From Zanthoxylum bungeanum (taxonomy: Eukaryota > Streptophyta > Magnoliopsida > Sapindales > Rutaceae): 64,000 nucleotides of DNA. Within the stretch, counting starts at the first letter, position 1. Every line of letters begins with the position of its first letter. A model generated the notes under the pieces. That model was not told the origin of the DNA, made no database searches, and saw nothing but the letters and a program-made list of their open reading frames with translations. The DNA lies in contig SKCR01023732.1 in assembly GCA_019454045.1 (NCBI GenBank), positions 310,001 to 374,000 on the forward strand, in the 5' to 3' direction. Below are positions 33,752 through 44,320 of this stretch, one piece after another. The position numbers were made by a program, and so were the translations under genes.

Positions 33752-34572
33752 CCACATGACTGTAGCTGATGAGAAACAAAGCTCAATAGAGATGTTTTGT
33801 AAGAAAAATGATGAGATGACAAAGATGGAGCAAAACAAAATTAATAATTTAATGGAGGTAAAATTTGATATTCGCAAAAAAAAAAAATTAATAGTATAAA
33901 CTCTTTATAGTAAAAAATTAATAGTAAAAAAAAATTAATGATATTGCTAAACCCAGTTGATGATATTGCTAACACAAACTTCAATCAATACAATCCAGTT
34001 TTAACGAAACTAAATCAAATAAAATGAAGCCTTTTTTCATTAAGTAAGGTTAATTATATGATTTTTTAGGTCATTTTTGTGATTATTATTTTATCAAACT
34101 CCATAAAATATCTATATTTTATAATTTTTTTTCCATATCTACTTGGATCTTCTTCTATCTCGCTTGACTTATAGCAGCACCATTTACAATCATTTTTTTA
34201 TATGAGCAATTGAAGGTCTACAATGGATATTCAAACCATTTTAGTTGTGTTTCTCTCATCTTTTTCGCAATTGATACTACATCCATTTTTCTCTAATTTC
34301 TTCGATTCTAACTTCGTCTTTCTTTATCCACTTACACATCCAATATTTATATATAAAAAAAAATGGGGAAACTGGTAACATAAAAGCTCTTAATAATACA
34401 TGGAACTAAGCAACATTAGGGCTTAAATCAGGTGACAAAAAGAGAAGAAGATAAGCTTACCTAATTCTAGAGGTTAAATTATGTAAACATCAAGCTTGCA
34501 CAAGGGCATATGAGTAAAATTAACTGTGATTTACAGGAAAAGAATTCTGATATGAGGATTTATTTGTTTAGT
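33752..34572. other. Intergenic DNA and 3' flank of the kelch gene
   Basis: AT-rich. The last part should hold the 3' UTR of the minus-strand kelch gene. No other gene seen. Confidence 0.5.
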
Positions 34573-37500
34573 TTATGATCTAGCAGTTCCAGGTCCTCCC
34601 AGAGTTAGAACCACACCTTGAAGATCACTTATCTGTTTGAAGGGTTTGGCATGATTTGAGTTTAGAAATGATTGAGCAAGTGCAATATGGCTTGGTGGAG
34701 ATGGAGCTTTAGTAAATGGTGGTCCTCTTGAGACAATTTCAGGTCCCTGGTTCAATGAATTCATTAAGCAAAGTAAAAATGTTGAACCGGGTGGCAGCTA
34801 CTTCAGTCGATAAAATCTTTTACGTGGAAATACGAGATCTAGGATTCAAATCATACTAATATGGGTGGAAGGAATTGGGTTGTAATGGACTATAACTAAT
34901 TCCATGATTAAATCAAAGAAACTTACGGGTGGAAACAGGATCCCTCTGAAAATCCTCCCATTAACAGTAGCTGTCATCAGGAAACCTGAATCAAATGCTC
35001 CATCAACTTTGCCTTGGATCTTGGAACCAATCTAGGGGCAAACGCCAAAGCGGAAAGCATGAATGACTGAAGAAAATGAAAACAGAAAAGCAAAAAAAAC
35101 AAAGAATGCTGCAAATATAATGAACTATAACTTCCACAGACATTGAATATATCAACAATTTACCAGATTCTGAATAGGCCCTGACTCCATTGATTGCAGT
35201 TCTGGTGGATGTCGCGTGGATTGCCTGCCTGTATGAACAAAATGAAGACATTCTTGTGGAGTTCTCTGGATCATATTCCAGAATTCCCTCTTGTTACTTG
35301 CAACATTGTTGGGCTGGAAACAGTTCGGAATTTGATTTATCTGCTTATTGAACAAGTGAAAGCCTTGGAAGCCTGCAATGGATTCAGATGCTTTTGGAAC
35401 CTGGGTTTGTTCTTGATCAGATTTTGATGGTGATGAATGCTGCGACAGCGACAGCGAATGCTCTTCTTGTTCCGATTCAATGTCCACCACACTAGTCGGA
35501 TTGAAAGTTCTTCTCTTTTTTTTTGGATGCAAATGATCTAGAAGATAATGAAATATTAAGTCAAAACAACTTACATCTCTTTGTATATATGTAGAGCAAG
35601 GATTTAACTGGATCAAGCAAACCTGAACCGCGAGGAAAAGTCTGCTTAGGTTCTAATTCTGGTTCATGAGCTACCTTTTTCTGGTTCACAGCAAACAAAA
35701 TTAGCCGCCACATATTGAAAGACATTAATATCTACATTTTTTTCACATGCAGCATAAATTCATTACCAAATTATCTTCTGGTTCTCCAGGGAATCTTAGC
35801 TTTGCTTGGTTCAAATGATTTCCAAATATTTTGCACATGGAAATGTTGTAACGACCATTTGGATGCTCCGCTCCAAGCTGCAAGACCAACAACTCATTGA
35901 GAGGACGCTCATCCTCCCCACATCTGCAGTATGAGTGAATCCAAAACAAATTTATAAGTGAATCCGAATTTATAAGAAGGTAAATTAGGCTATGCACATG
36001 AAAATCCTAATTTCTCGATAAATCTTTACCCTCCATAGATGACTACGTCTGATTCTGCGACAACAGCAGTATGAGAAAAACGCCCTTGAGGTTTCTGGCC
36101 GCATGTATCAAGCTGAATCCATGAGCTAGTAGTGACATCAAGGATCCAAACATCATTGTAGTAATGTTTGTCTCCAACCCCTCCGATGATACAAACCTGC
36201 AAACAATATGGGGATGAATGAGTAAACATTTGACAATGCTATGATATAGAAACTCGCAACTAAGATGCTAATCAAAGAACTATATCCTTTGTCAATACCA
36301 CTTTAGTATCATGACTTGCCTTTGTCGCGATATTTATTGCAGCATGACCTGCCCTAACACCTGGTGAGGATCCTCCAACTGCCAACTGCTTGGAAAATGA
36401 AAAAAAAAAAAAATGAGCATCACACTTCTTTTGGTGAAATTATTCTGCAACTTTGTAAAACTGAACTTGAGAGTTGAGAGAAAGGAATTTGAATCCATAC
36501 CCGTGACCAAGTTAATGTGTTCATATCAAGCATGTCGATATCTCCATGATACCGATCACCAGAATCCCCACCATACACAAAAAGCTTGTTAGCAATTACA
36601 TTACAGCTGTGACTGTCTCTAGGGACAGGAATATTGCCCCTCATGGCTGGAGAAGCCCACCGCATAGTCTTGAGGTCTAGAACATGTAAATCATTCAAGT
36701 AATTTGCTTCACCTTTGCCACTACCCCCGAATATCACCATTTTATCATCACCAACAAGCGTGGCGGTGTGACTTTCACGAGGAGAAGGTGGAGCACCTCC
36801 GCATTTAGGATGCGTCCACTCTTTCGACTCAAGATCCAAAATATGAAGATCATTTACCTTCTTATAACCATCTGCACCCCCAAATACAACCATCTTGTGC
36901 CCCCAGAGGACAGCACTGTGACTATCCCTCGAGCCAGGCCCTTGGCCAGCAGTTGCAAGAGTGCTCCAAACCATTGTATCGAGATTTAACATCAGAACAT
37001 CACTGAAATGCAAACCGCCACAACATCCCTGAAAAATCCGAAAGAATGAAATTGATCTATTATAACATTCAAACAGATATTGAAAAGAAGTTATCATAGA
37101 AGTGATTCTAAAGCATTTCCTTATGGATAGTTAAGATTCCATTATGTTCAGTAATGGTGCTTTTAAGGCTCAAAGCAGTGCAATTTGCAATTTGCAATTT
37201 TTGTTTCATCAAAATTATAGAAGATCCTAAAACAATGAACATCAGAAAGGATGTAAATAAGCTTTGAGACAGATAAATAAATTTTAAAATTTTGCTTATG
37301 GTCTCATATTACTGCTATAAACAAATGAAAATGAAGATTTTTTTTTTTTTTTTTGAAACGATGGAAACCCCGCCACCAAACCACCCATTCTGGGCCGTGA
37401 CGCAGGTAAAACCACCGGCTGTCCCAGGTTCTTACAAGAAGTGCACCCCTGGAATTCATTTCTATATCAAGAAAGGATAGTGATAATTTCCATCCTTCCA

Positions 37501-37893
37501 AGCAACTGTTATGCTAATTAAAGAAACTAAACAAGAACAAGCTTCAGACAATACATAAACAAGAGGGAGAATAAGAAGAGGAAAAAAAATGGAAAAAAAA
37601 ACTAAAACCAATTTAGAAAGTTTGCATGTCCTTAACCAAAAATAACCATACAAAATAATAAATGATCAAAAAATAAGTATAAAACATAAAGAAACAACAA
37701 CTAATCAAATTCTGAACAAATATAATTCAAAAGTTCAAAGTTTAAGAAAAATTATGCATACCCCAAAGATATAAACAACCCCATGAGAATAACAAGCTGA
37801 GTGACCCCATCTCTCAGGAGGATTAAGTCCTACAACTTTAGGATACAGCCACATTGCTGCCCTCTTTGCATTTTCACCACCAAGAGAACCCAT
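34573..37893 (-). CDS. Kelch-repeat beta-propeller protein
   Basis: Nine exons, complement(34573-34746, 34927-35031, 35164-35537, 35623-35680, 35767-35923, 36030-36196, 36320-36385, 36501-37028, 37762-37893), joining in frame to 586 residues. Kelch repeats span about residues 15-360, each with a Gly-Gly turn after hydrophobic strands (VVFGGADGYKKVNDLHIL, MVIFGGSG, LFVYGGDSG, VCIIGGVG, VVIYGG) and a following Trp. The C-terminal third is low-complexity, with a basic HPKKKRR stretch (about 395) that could be a nuclear signal. It then has a conserved-looking tail. It resembles plant 'galactose oxidase/kelch repeat' proteins of unknown function, which lack the oxidase copper site. The intron after exon 7 counted from the left (exon 3 in coding order) has a GC donor (AAAG|GCAAGT). 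A SINE fragment sits in intron 1. Protein-protein interaction is the only role I would infer. Confidence 0.88.
37338..37455 (-). mobile_element. 5'-truncated family-1 SINE in kelch intron 1
   Basis: Tail T run, GAAACGATGGAAACCCCGCC, CCCATTCTGGGCCGTGACGC, CTTACAAGAAGTGCACCCC. The tRNA-like head is missing. It lies between exons 1 and 2 and leaves splice sites intact. Confidence 0.85.
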
Positions 37894-38588
37894 TGAATCC
37901 TAAAGCTCAAGACTTTGGTTCTTGTTAAAACACAGTGCTTGACAAATGATACAAGCAACATAGAAAGAGAGGAAATTAAAAATAGATAGAGAGAGAGAGA
38001 GAGAGTCAAAAATCAAAAGAGGACATGAACAAGGCAAAGATAATATATCAACCATCAATGTCAAATAGACATGAAAAGATGGAGGCTTTCTAGTCTCAGT
38101 CACTGTGGCAACCAACATCAAACAGTTACAGAACCTTGTGGGTGAAAACAACATTAATTTTTTTTCTCCCCATATTGATCATCTTATGCATAAGGAAAAC
38201 TGTTTTTGTATCTATTTTTTTTCTCTAAAAAGAACTTGCTTATTACACATAGGATTGAAGGGCACATTACATAACTTCTGAATATTTCTTTGATGTAATG
38301 GAGATTTATATTGTGTGATATTTCTAATTAATTAAAAAAAATTAAAAAAATTGGTTTTATAAGGGGAATTGTAAACTTTTTCACAAATGTCTAAATGAAA
38401 ATGATAGAGTGTGAATGTGGGGGCATTGAATTGATGAAAGGAAATGAAAAAAATATAGAAATTTCTCTTTATCTCTCTCAATTTTTAAGGTGGGTTATTT
38501 TATTTTATTTTTTCTACACTGAATATATTCATAAAACAATCAAAGATTACAAGCAATGATAAGGGGAACCTCCTCCAAAACGAGGTAG
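37894..38588. other. 5' flank of the kelch gene
   Basis: Contains a (GA)n run near 37988-38006, read as CT-rich leader on the minus strand, which is common in plant 5' UTRs. No further motif named. Confidence 0.5.
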
Positions 38589-38700
38589 TATATCATATTT
38601 CGGGTGTATATATCATCTGTATCACAACAGTTGGGTCACACACAGTTATGTGACCCATCTATTATAAAAGAAATAATATATACACTCGAAACATAATATA
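38589..38700. mobile_element. Palindromic MITE, copy 3 (diverged)
   Basis: 112 bp. Left arm TATATCATATTTCGGGTGTA. The right arm has accumulated changes (ATTATAAAAGAAATAATATA), so the hairpin is imperfect. Oldest-looking copy. Confidence 0.85.
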
Positions 38701-38869
38701 ATTTTTCCTCAAAAACCCCAAAACACGATTATTACAAGTTATTTTAACTAACTTATCAGCAGTTACAGTATAAGCTCACGGTCTAAAAATCCTAAAAGAA
38801 TCCATTGAATAAACTGTCATTTGAATATCGGAAATGATCCAGTAGATTTCCTGTGTACTCACTAATTTA

Positions 38870-39220
38870 CCATGTACTAAACCAATGAATTGGGTCAACC
38901 CGTGATCCAACCTGGCACACGTAGGTTTAAAAAAAATTAATTTTTCGGATTAACTCATGGGTCGATATTAAAACCCGATCCGACCCGAATTATGATATTT
39001 TTATTTTTTTCTTAAAATTTTATTATTTTTTGTAAGTTTTTATTTTTATTTCATTTATTTATTACTTTTATTGTCAATTAATTCATTAAAAAAATATATT
39101 TTTTTGCCGACCCGATTAAGTTTCAACTCCCGAATTTCGGGTTCGAATTTCACGACCCGTGTGATCCGAACCAATCAAATCTCATATTTTATCAGAAAAA
39201 CTGACGTGAACACTCCTAAT
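38870..39220. repeat. GACCCG-type motif-rich repeat
   Basis: GGGTCAACCCGTGATCC on the left, CCCGATCCGACCCGAATTAT and GACCCGTGTGATCCG further on, AT-rich core. Same design as 6290-6650. Ends undefined. Confidence 0.45.
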
Positions 39221-39384
39221 TTTAACATAAGATTCAACGGTGAAAGCTTAAAAAGAAATTTGACTTTGCGCATTGAAGCCCAAACATGATAGCATCTGCT
39301 ACACTTTCCACATCACTACTGAATTTAACGACTTTTGTTTTTTGTAGCAGCTAGCAGCACAACTCCTGCATAAGTGACGCGGGA

Positions 39385-39815
39385 GGTGGCCAAGGTTCCG
39401 GTTCGGAACCGGAACCGAATCGGTTCCAATCGGACGGTTTCGGTTCCAATCGATTCCGGTTTCGGAACCGAACCGAAATCTAACCGGTTCGGTTAGGGTT
39501 CCTCTCCTATCCGAACCGGTTGGAACCGTTCGGTTCCAACGGTTCCAACCGGAACCTATAATATATATTTTAAATTTTTTAGATAAGAATTTTATTTGTA
39601 ATTTAATGTAATAATGTAATGTATGTGTGTTATATAAATTCAAATTCATAATTTTAAATTATATTGATTTATCAATCTCAATTTTTTATTTTCAAAAAAA
39701 AAAAAAAACCGAATGGAACCGGAACCAAAACAGGAACCGAACGGTCCGGTTCCGGTTCCATTTTAGTTTGGAACCGGAACCAAACCGAACCGCCGGCCCG
39801 GTCGCTGCATGGTTC
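39385..39815. repeat. AACCGGAACC-type motif-rich repeat
   Basis: GGGAGGTGGCCAAGG head, dense GGTTCCGGTTCGG / GGAACCGAAC blocks in both halves, AT-rich centre, GCCGGCCCGGTC end. Related to 9687-10143 and 41345-41575. The open frames across it come from the repeats and are not genes. Confidence 0.6.
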
Positions 39816-40327
39816 CTGATCACTACTCCAACGCACGCCAGCTCTTTGAAGGTCCTGGCTAATGGCCGCATCAACATTAACCTTGACACTCCCAACAGGA
39901 AGGGGTTTGCAAGTCTCCGAGGGTTCCCCCTTCGCTCTAGTATTTGAAAAAGATCTCTATGTTCATTTATTTGCAGGAAAGAACTACACAAAGCCTCTGC
40001 TTTAGCTATTATAATCTGAGTGCTTAAGTACCTTTATCAAGATGGGTTATTGATGTTGCTAGAAATGTGTCTTTCTCAAGGTGGTCAATGGCTTTCCTGA
40101 ATTTTGGGAGCCTAGACAAGTTCTCAAAAATGTAACACCTATTTATTAATTTTCGACTGAAAAATAAATAGAACACGATTAATCTTAAATTCGTAACCTT
40201 AATTTTAGGATTTCAATTAACCGTCTGTTTATATAGATTGTCCTAAGATCGACCCTGATCATTGGTACAAGTGTTAGGTGCTTTGTGTTGTGTTGTGGAA
40301 ATCCTTTTTTGAGTATTGGGAAATATG
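39816..40327. other. Intergenic DNA without a recognised gene
   Basis: 39830-39960 is less AT-rich and could be a gene relic, but I recognise no domain. Confidence 0.4.
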
Positions 40328-40497
40328 GTCCCCATGACTTGGTGGTGTAGGGTTCAGGATCTCACCTTGAGGTCTTGGATTCGAATCTAGAGAGTGCATT
40401 TCTTGTAAGAGTATGAGACAGTCGGAAGTTTTACCTACTCCGCTTAAGCTTGTAAATGGTGGTTTGGCGGTGGGTTTTCTAACGACTTCAAAAAAAT
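40328..40497 (+). mobile_element. tRNA-derived SINE, family 1
   Basis: GTCCCCATGACTTGGTGGTG head, TCTTGTAAGAGTATGAGACA core, A run. Flanks ATTGGGAAATATG and ATTGGGAAATGTG form a near-perfect duplication. Confidence 0.87.
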
Positions 40498-41344
40498 ATA
40501 TTGGGAAATGTGAATTTGTTACTCTAATTCTTAATGACAAACAAAACATGATCATTCTCCTCTTATGAGAAATTTTTACCAAAACACACATCATGAGCCC
40601 CATTACATGATGATGCCTCTGGTTTTTATTGAAAGAAAGTATTTGATTCTCAGAAGTTTTTGCTGAGACTCAAAACAGAGGTATCATTATCATGATCATT
40701 ATCGTAAAAAAAAATGCATACAGGATCAGCTAAGTTGCACTTAGGGCATAATCATATTACTTTGGCTAGCTTTATGATAATGTAATCAAGAAGCTAGTTA
40801 CATAATCACTTGTGATTCATTTAGGTTAGTTCTTATAGGAATCTTTAATGCTTTTTATGTTCTTAATTTTTGATTGGCTTAATAAGGAGTTTGATTAGAC
40901 TGGATTTCTTGTTGCTGCCAGCAATCCAATAATACCCAATAGATTACTGCACATGTAACTACCATTGACACAGTTTTTAACTACTATTCAACATCAGCAT
41001 CAGACATCAAGTCAAGTCAAGTCAAGTCAACTTGTTCTTTTTCTAACATTATTTCTTTGCAAGTGTCTCCATTTCTCATTTCACCTGATACAATTGTGCC
41101 AGGATGATGAAGCTTGCTATTAACTGTGAATGTGCACATTTCTGCACACATATGGAGGTTCATCTATCCATTTTACATTTTGATTGGTTTTGGTGGATCT
41201 AGTTGTCTAGTCCAATTCGCACAATTTTAATCCCTAGTTCAACGTGCGAGATCTTTTTGTAAAGTTGTGCGACTCGAACTCAGATACTTGAGTCATTTAT
41301 GGGTTGAGCATGCATATATAATATCATTAGGCAAAGTATTTGAG
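40498..41344. other. Intergenic DNA without a recognised gene
   Basis: AT-rich. A short (AAGTC)n run lies near 41008-41031. Nothing else named. Confidence 0.5.
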
Positions 41345-41575
41345 TTTGAGTCGAGCACTCGATCCTAATCGAACCGGTAGGAACCGTAGGACATTATTTT
41401 AAATTATTTTCGATTTTTTTATATAATTAAAATAAAAAAGAGGTTCAAACCGGAACCGACTGGTTCGGTTTCGGTTCGGTTTACGGTTCCGGTTCCACTT
41501 AAGTATGGAACCGGGAACATGCCGGTTCGGTTCGATTCCAAACCGGAACCAAACCGCCGGCCAGGTCTATCAAGC
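41345..41575. repeat. AACCGGAACC-type motif-rich repeat
   Basis: ATCGAACCGGTAGGAACCG on the left, GGTTCGGTTTCGGTTCGG and AACCGCCGGCCAGGTCTA on the right. Same family as 39385-39815. Confidence 0.55.
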
Positions 41576-41872
41576 ACCTCAGAAGGAGGCCTCCCAAGTT
41601 GAACTAGGGAACAAAACCGTGAGGGTCGAGTCGGACTCAACAACCTAGGTCCATCTAAATCCGAACCGCAGAAATATGCACTTTTGAACTGTGATGTTAC
41701 CCAACAAAGACAAGTTTTTTTTACTATACGACTTTATATTCCATTTCTCAAAATTTTTGGTTATGATTACAAACTCAATCCAGCTGCTCCAGCATGGTAA
41801 AAATGAAAAGAAACATACTGCAAGTACTACATCAAGAACCAGAAATTCTAGTAAACGGATAAGGAGAAAGAC

Positions 41873-42052
41873 TTTTTCTTTTTTTTTTGGAAACGATGGA
41901 AATCCGCCACCAAACCACCCATTCTGGGCCGCGGCGCAGGTAAAACCACCGGCTGTCCCACGCTCTTACAAGAAGTGCACCCCCTGGATTCGAACCCGGA
42001 ACCTCAAGGTGAGATCCTGTACCCTACACCACCAAGTCACATCCCTTGGGGA
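41873..42052 (-). mobile_element. tRNA-derived SINE, family 1, with 17-bp duplication
   Basis: 180 bp, all family landmarks in reverse. Perfect duplication CGGATAAGGAGAAAGAC (41856-41872 and 42053-42069). Recent. Confidence 0.92.
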
Positions 42053-42668
42053 CGGATAAGGAGAAAGACATACATAGCAAAGCAACCTTCAAAATGCCAA
42101 GTAACTGAACCAGGTAAGCAGATAAAAATGTTGCTGCAACGCCCACAGAAGCACTTAGCTCACTAAATCCCCCAATGATATTGATCATAGAGAAGCCTCA
42201 ATTGGGGTACTTGGAAAATCAATTCCTCTGCTTGTTTCGAGTCGTAGTGAAGATTATAATGCTGGACTTGGTGTTTGTAATCTGGTTACAATAGATTAAA
42301 GAGCACAATTTGCATGGCAGTACTTAGTTTTCTGAACAAATGGTGAAGTAATGCTGAGAAATGGAGATGGAGATATTGTATTATATTTATATGATCATAA
42401 ACCTCAGGAACTTGTGCATTTTGGAAGCTGTAATTGGGTTGCCAATGCTATCACCTGCACAGAAAGGCTAGTTTCTCCATGAAGTAACAAGATCAGTAAA
42501 TATATCTGTAAATTTTGTTTGTACTGACCTTTTTGCTGAAGCATGTAATTTTCTTTAAGCTTATCTCATGTTACTAGAACAGTGATATGAAGAATAAATA
42601 GAGATTAAAACTAATCACATAATACGGGTATTATGTTGTTAAAAAGTATTAGCATGTTACAAATTATG

Positions 42669-42791
42669 TCCCAAATGGCGTGGCTTGGTGGTATAGGGTT
42701 CAGAATTTTCGAATTCAGATGTACGTTTCTTGTAAGAGCCTGGTACAGTCAAAGATTTGGCAGTGAGATTTTGAACTATTTAAAAAAAAAA
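42669..42791 (+). mobile_element. Family-1 SINE with internal deletion
   Basis: GGCGTGGCTTGGTGGTATAG head and CTTGTAAGAGCCTGGTACAG core, then a jump to GGCAGTGAGATTTTGAAC and an A run. About 50 bp of the 3' half is missing. Confidence 0.75.
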
Positions 42792-42984
42792 ATGTTACTA
42801 ACTATCATATGATTTGTTCTTCTATATCAGCTGGAGCACTTGTGCAGCAGCTCCACATGATCTCACCAGTCCAAGAAAAAATTACCAACCAAGAAACATA
42901 ATCAATTCAGCAAAATTAACTCAAGATGCAAATTGACTCTTACCTTACTGTACAGACTTATAATATTAAGAACTTTAAGATCAG

Positions 42985-43132
42985 CAACGTAGCTAGATGA
43001 TGTAGTGCTCAGGATCTCATCCTGAGTTCGAATTCATGGAGTGAGATAAACGGAGATTTTACCTGTTCTGTATAAGTCCGAAATGAGTGATTTGGCGGTA
43101 GGATTTCAACTATTTTTTAAAAAAAAAAATTT
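42985..43132 (+). mobile_element. tRNA-derived SINE, family 1 (diverged)
   Basis: GATGATGTAGTGCTCAGGAT head, GAGTTCGAATTC B box, GATTTGGCGGTAGGATTTC 3' part and A run. The core CTTGTAAGAG is deleted. Confidence 0.72.
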
Positions 43133-43399
43133 ACAAATGTCTCAGCCACCAAACAGTCATATGTGCAATTTGGGCACTATAAGCTACAAGCAGCAGCATC
43201 AAAAACTACAGCACCTGGGATTATTGATTCACAAGATGGCCCATTTGCTTTACTATTCTTATGCTTATCCTTTAACACTCATCCTAATGTCACCATCTAT
43301 TTTGTCCTGTCACAGCAAACCACCTGGCTAATTATTTTCAACCCGTTTACCCATTTTACTTGGAGCAGGACCCAACTCAACGGCTAATAACGATCTATT

Positions 43400-44320
43400 T
43401 GATTGATTTTTCTTGATGCTGATCTAGGGTTTCGGGGATTTTTGGTCACAACCCAGAAAGGTAAAGTTCATTTTTTATCTCTAATTTGTGTTTTTTTGGT
43501 GATTTTGTTAGATTTTATTATGTGGGTATTTCGATTTTGGATGGTTTATGATTGTGTGTGAATTTTCTTCAAAATTTCTCAATTAGGGTCTTTTGTGTTG
43601 CAACAACGAAGGTAAAGTTCCTCTTTTTTTTTTTCTTTTTTTTTTTTTTTGCTTGCTTTTGTGTTGTTGAAACAACCAAGATAAAGTTCCTAGGGTGATT
43701 TGGGCTGTCAATTCGATTATTGCTGGTGTATGTGATGTTTTTCATATGTGTTTGCTTAATTTTTTCTACTTAACTTGGTAGTTATGGTGGATGATATTTC
43801 TTTTCTGTTATTTCTGATCGGCATGGATGTTGTGTTATGTGTTTATTTGTGGTTTGTATTTGGAGTCATTTGGCATCTGAGATGTTCTGATTTTCTCATG
43901 TGAATTATTCTGCAAATGATAGTCTTTAATCTCCTTATATGTTTTTATTCTAAAAAATTCTCACATTCTTTTATGAATATTGTTGTTCAATTTTGCTTAT
44001 TTAATTTGATTTTGTTCATCTCACTGGACTTGTGCATCGATTTAGCTGTCTTTAGTTACTATATCTCTTATTTTATATGGAAAAGCTAGTCTTAACCGTA
44101 TCAATTTGCCACTAAACTACTACTGGAAGCTAGTATGGTGATGATGCTTTTGCTTATGTAAAAATTTGTATATAATTGCTACACTTCACTTGAAATATTG
44201 AGATTAAGTATGAGGTAAATTGACAATAAGCCTGCAGTTTATGTGAATCCAATGACTTATATATTCCTTTTTTGGATAATAACAGCAGCACTTGACTTGT
44301 GCTTTAACAATATCGGTAAT
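43400..44320 (+). other. 5' UTR region of the INO80B-like gene, including 5' UTR introns
   Basis: A likely transcribed leader around 43400-43459 ends at a donor (CCAGAAAG|GTAAAG). Further AAAG|GTAAAG-like sites follow at about 43610 and 43690. An acceptor AACAGCAG near 44288 precedes the start codon at 44321. The exact 5' UTR exons cannot be fixed from sequence alone. Confidence 0.5.

Noticed and set aside
33585..33899. 104-codon plus-strand frame across a MITE
   Set aside because: Most of it is the palindromic MITE, and the mirrored frame appears on the other strand.
39840..39960. Possible gene relic downstream of the AACCGG repeat
   Set aside because: Slightly higher GC but no recognisable domain or matching exon structure.
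39299..39991. Overlapping open frames rich in Asn, Arg, Gly on both strands
   Set aside because: Produced by AACCGGAACC repeats. No domain similarity.
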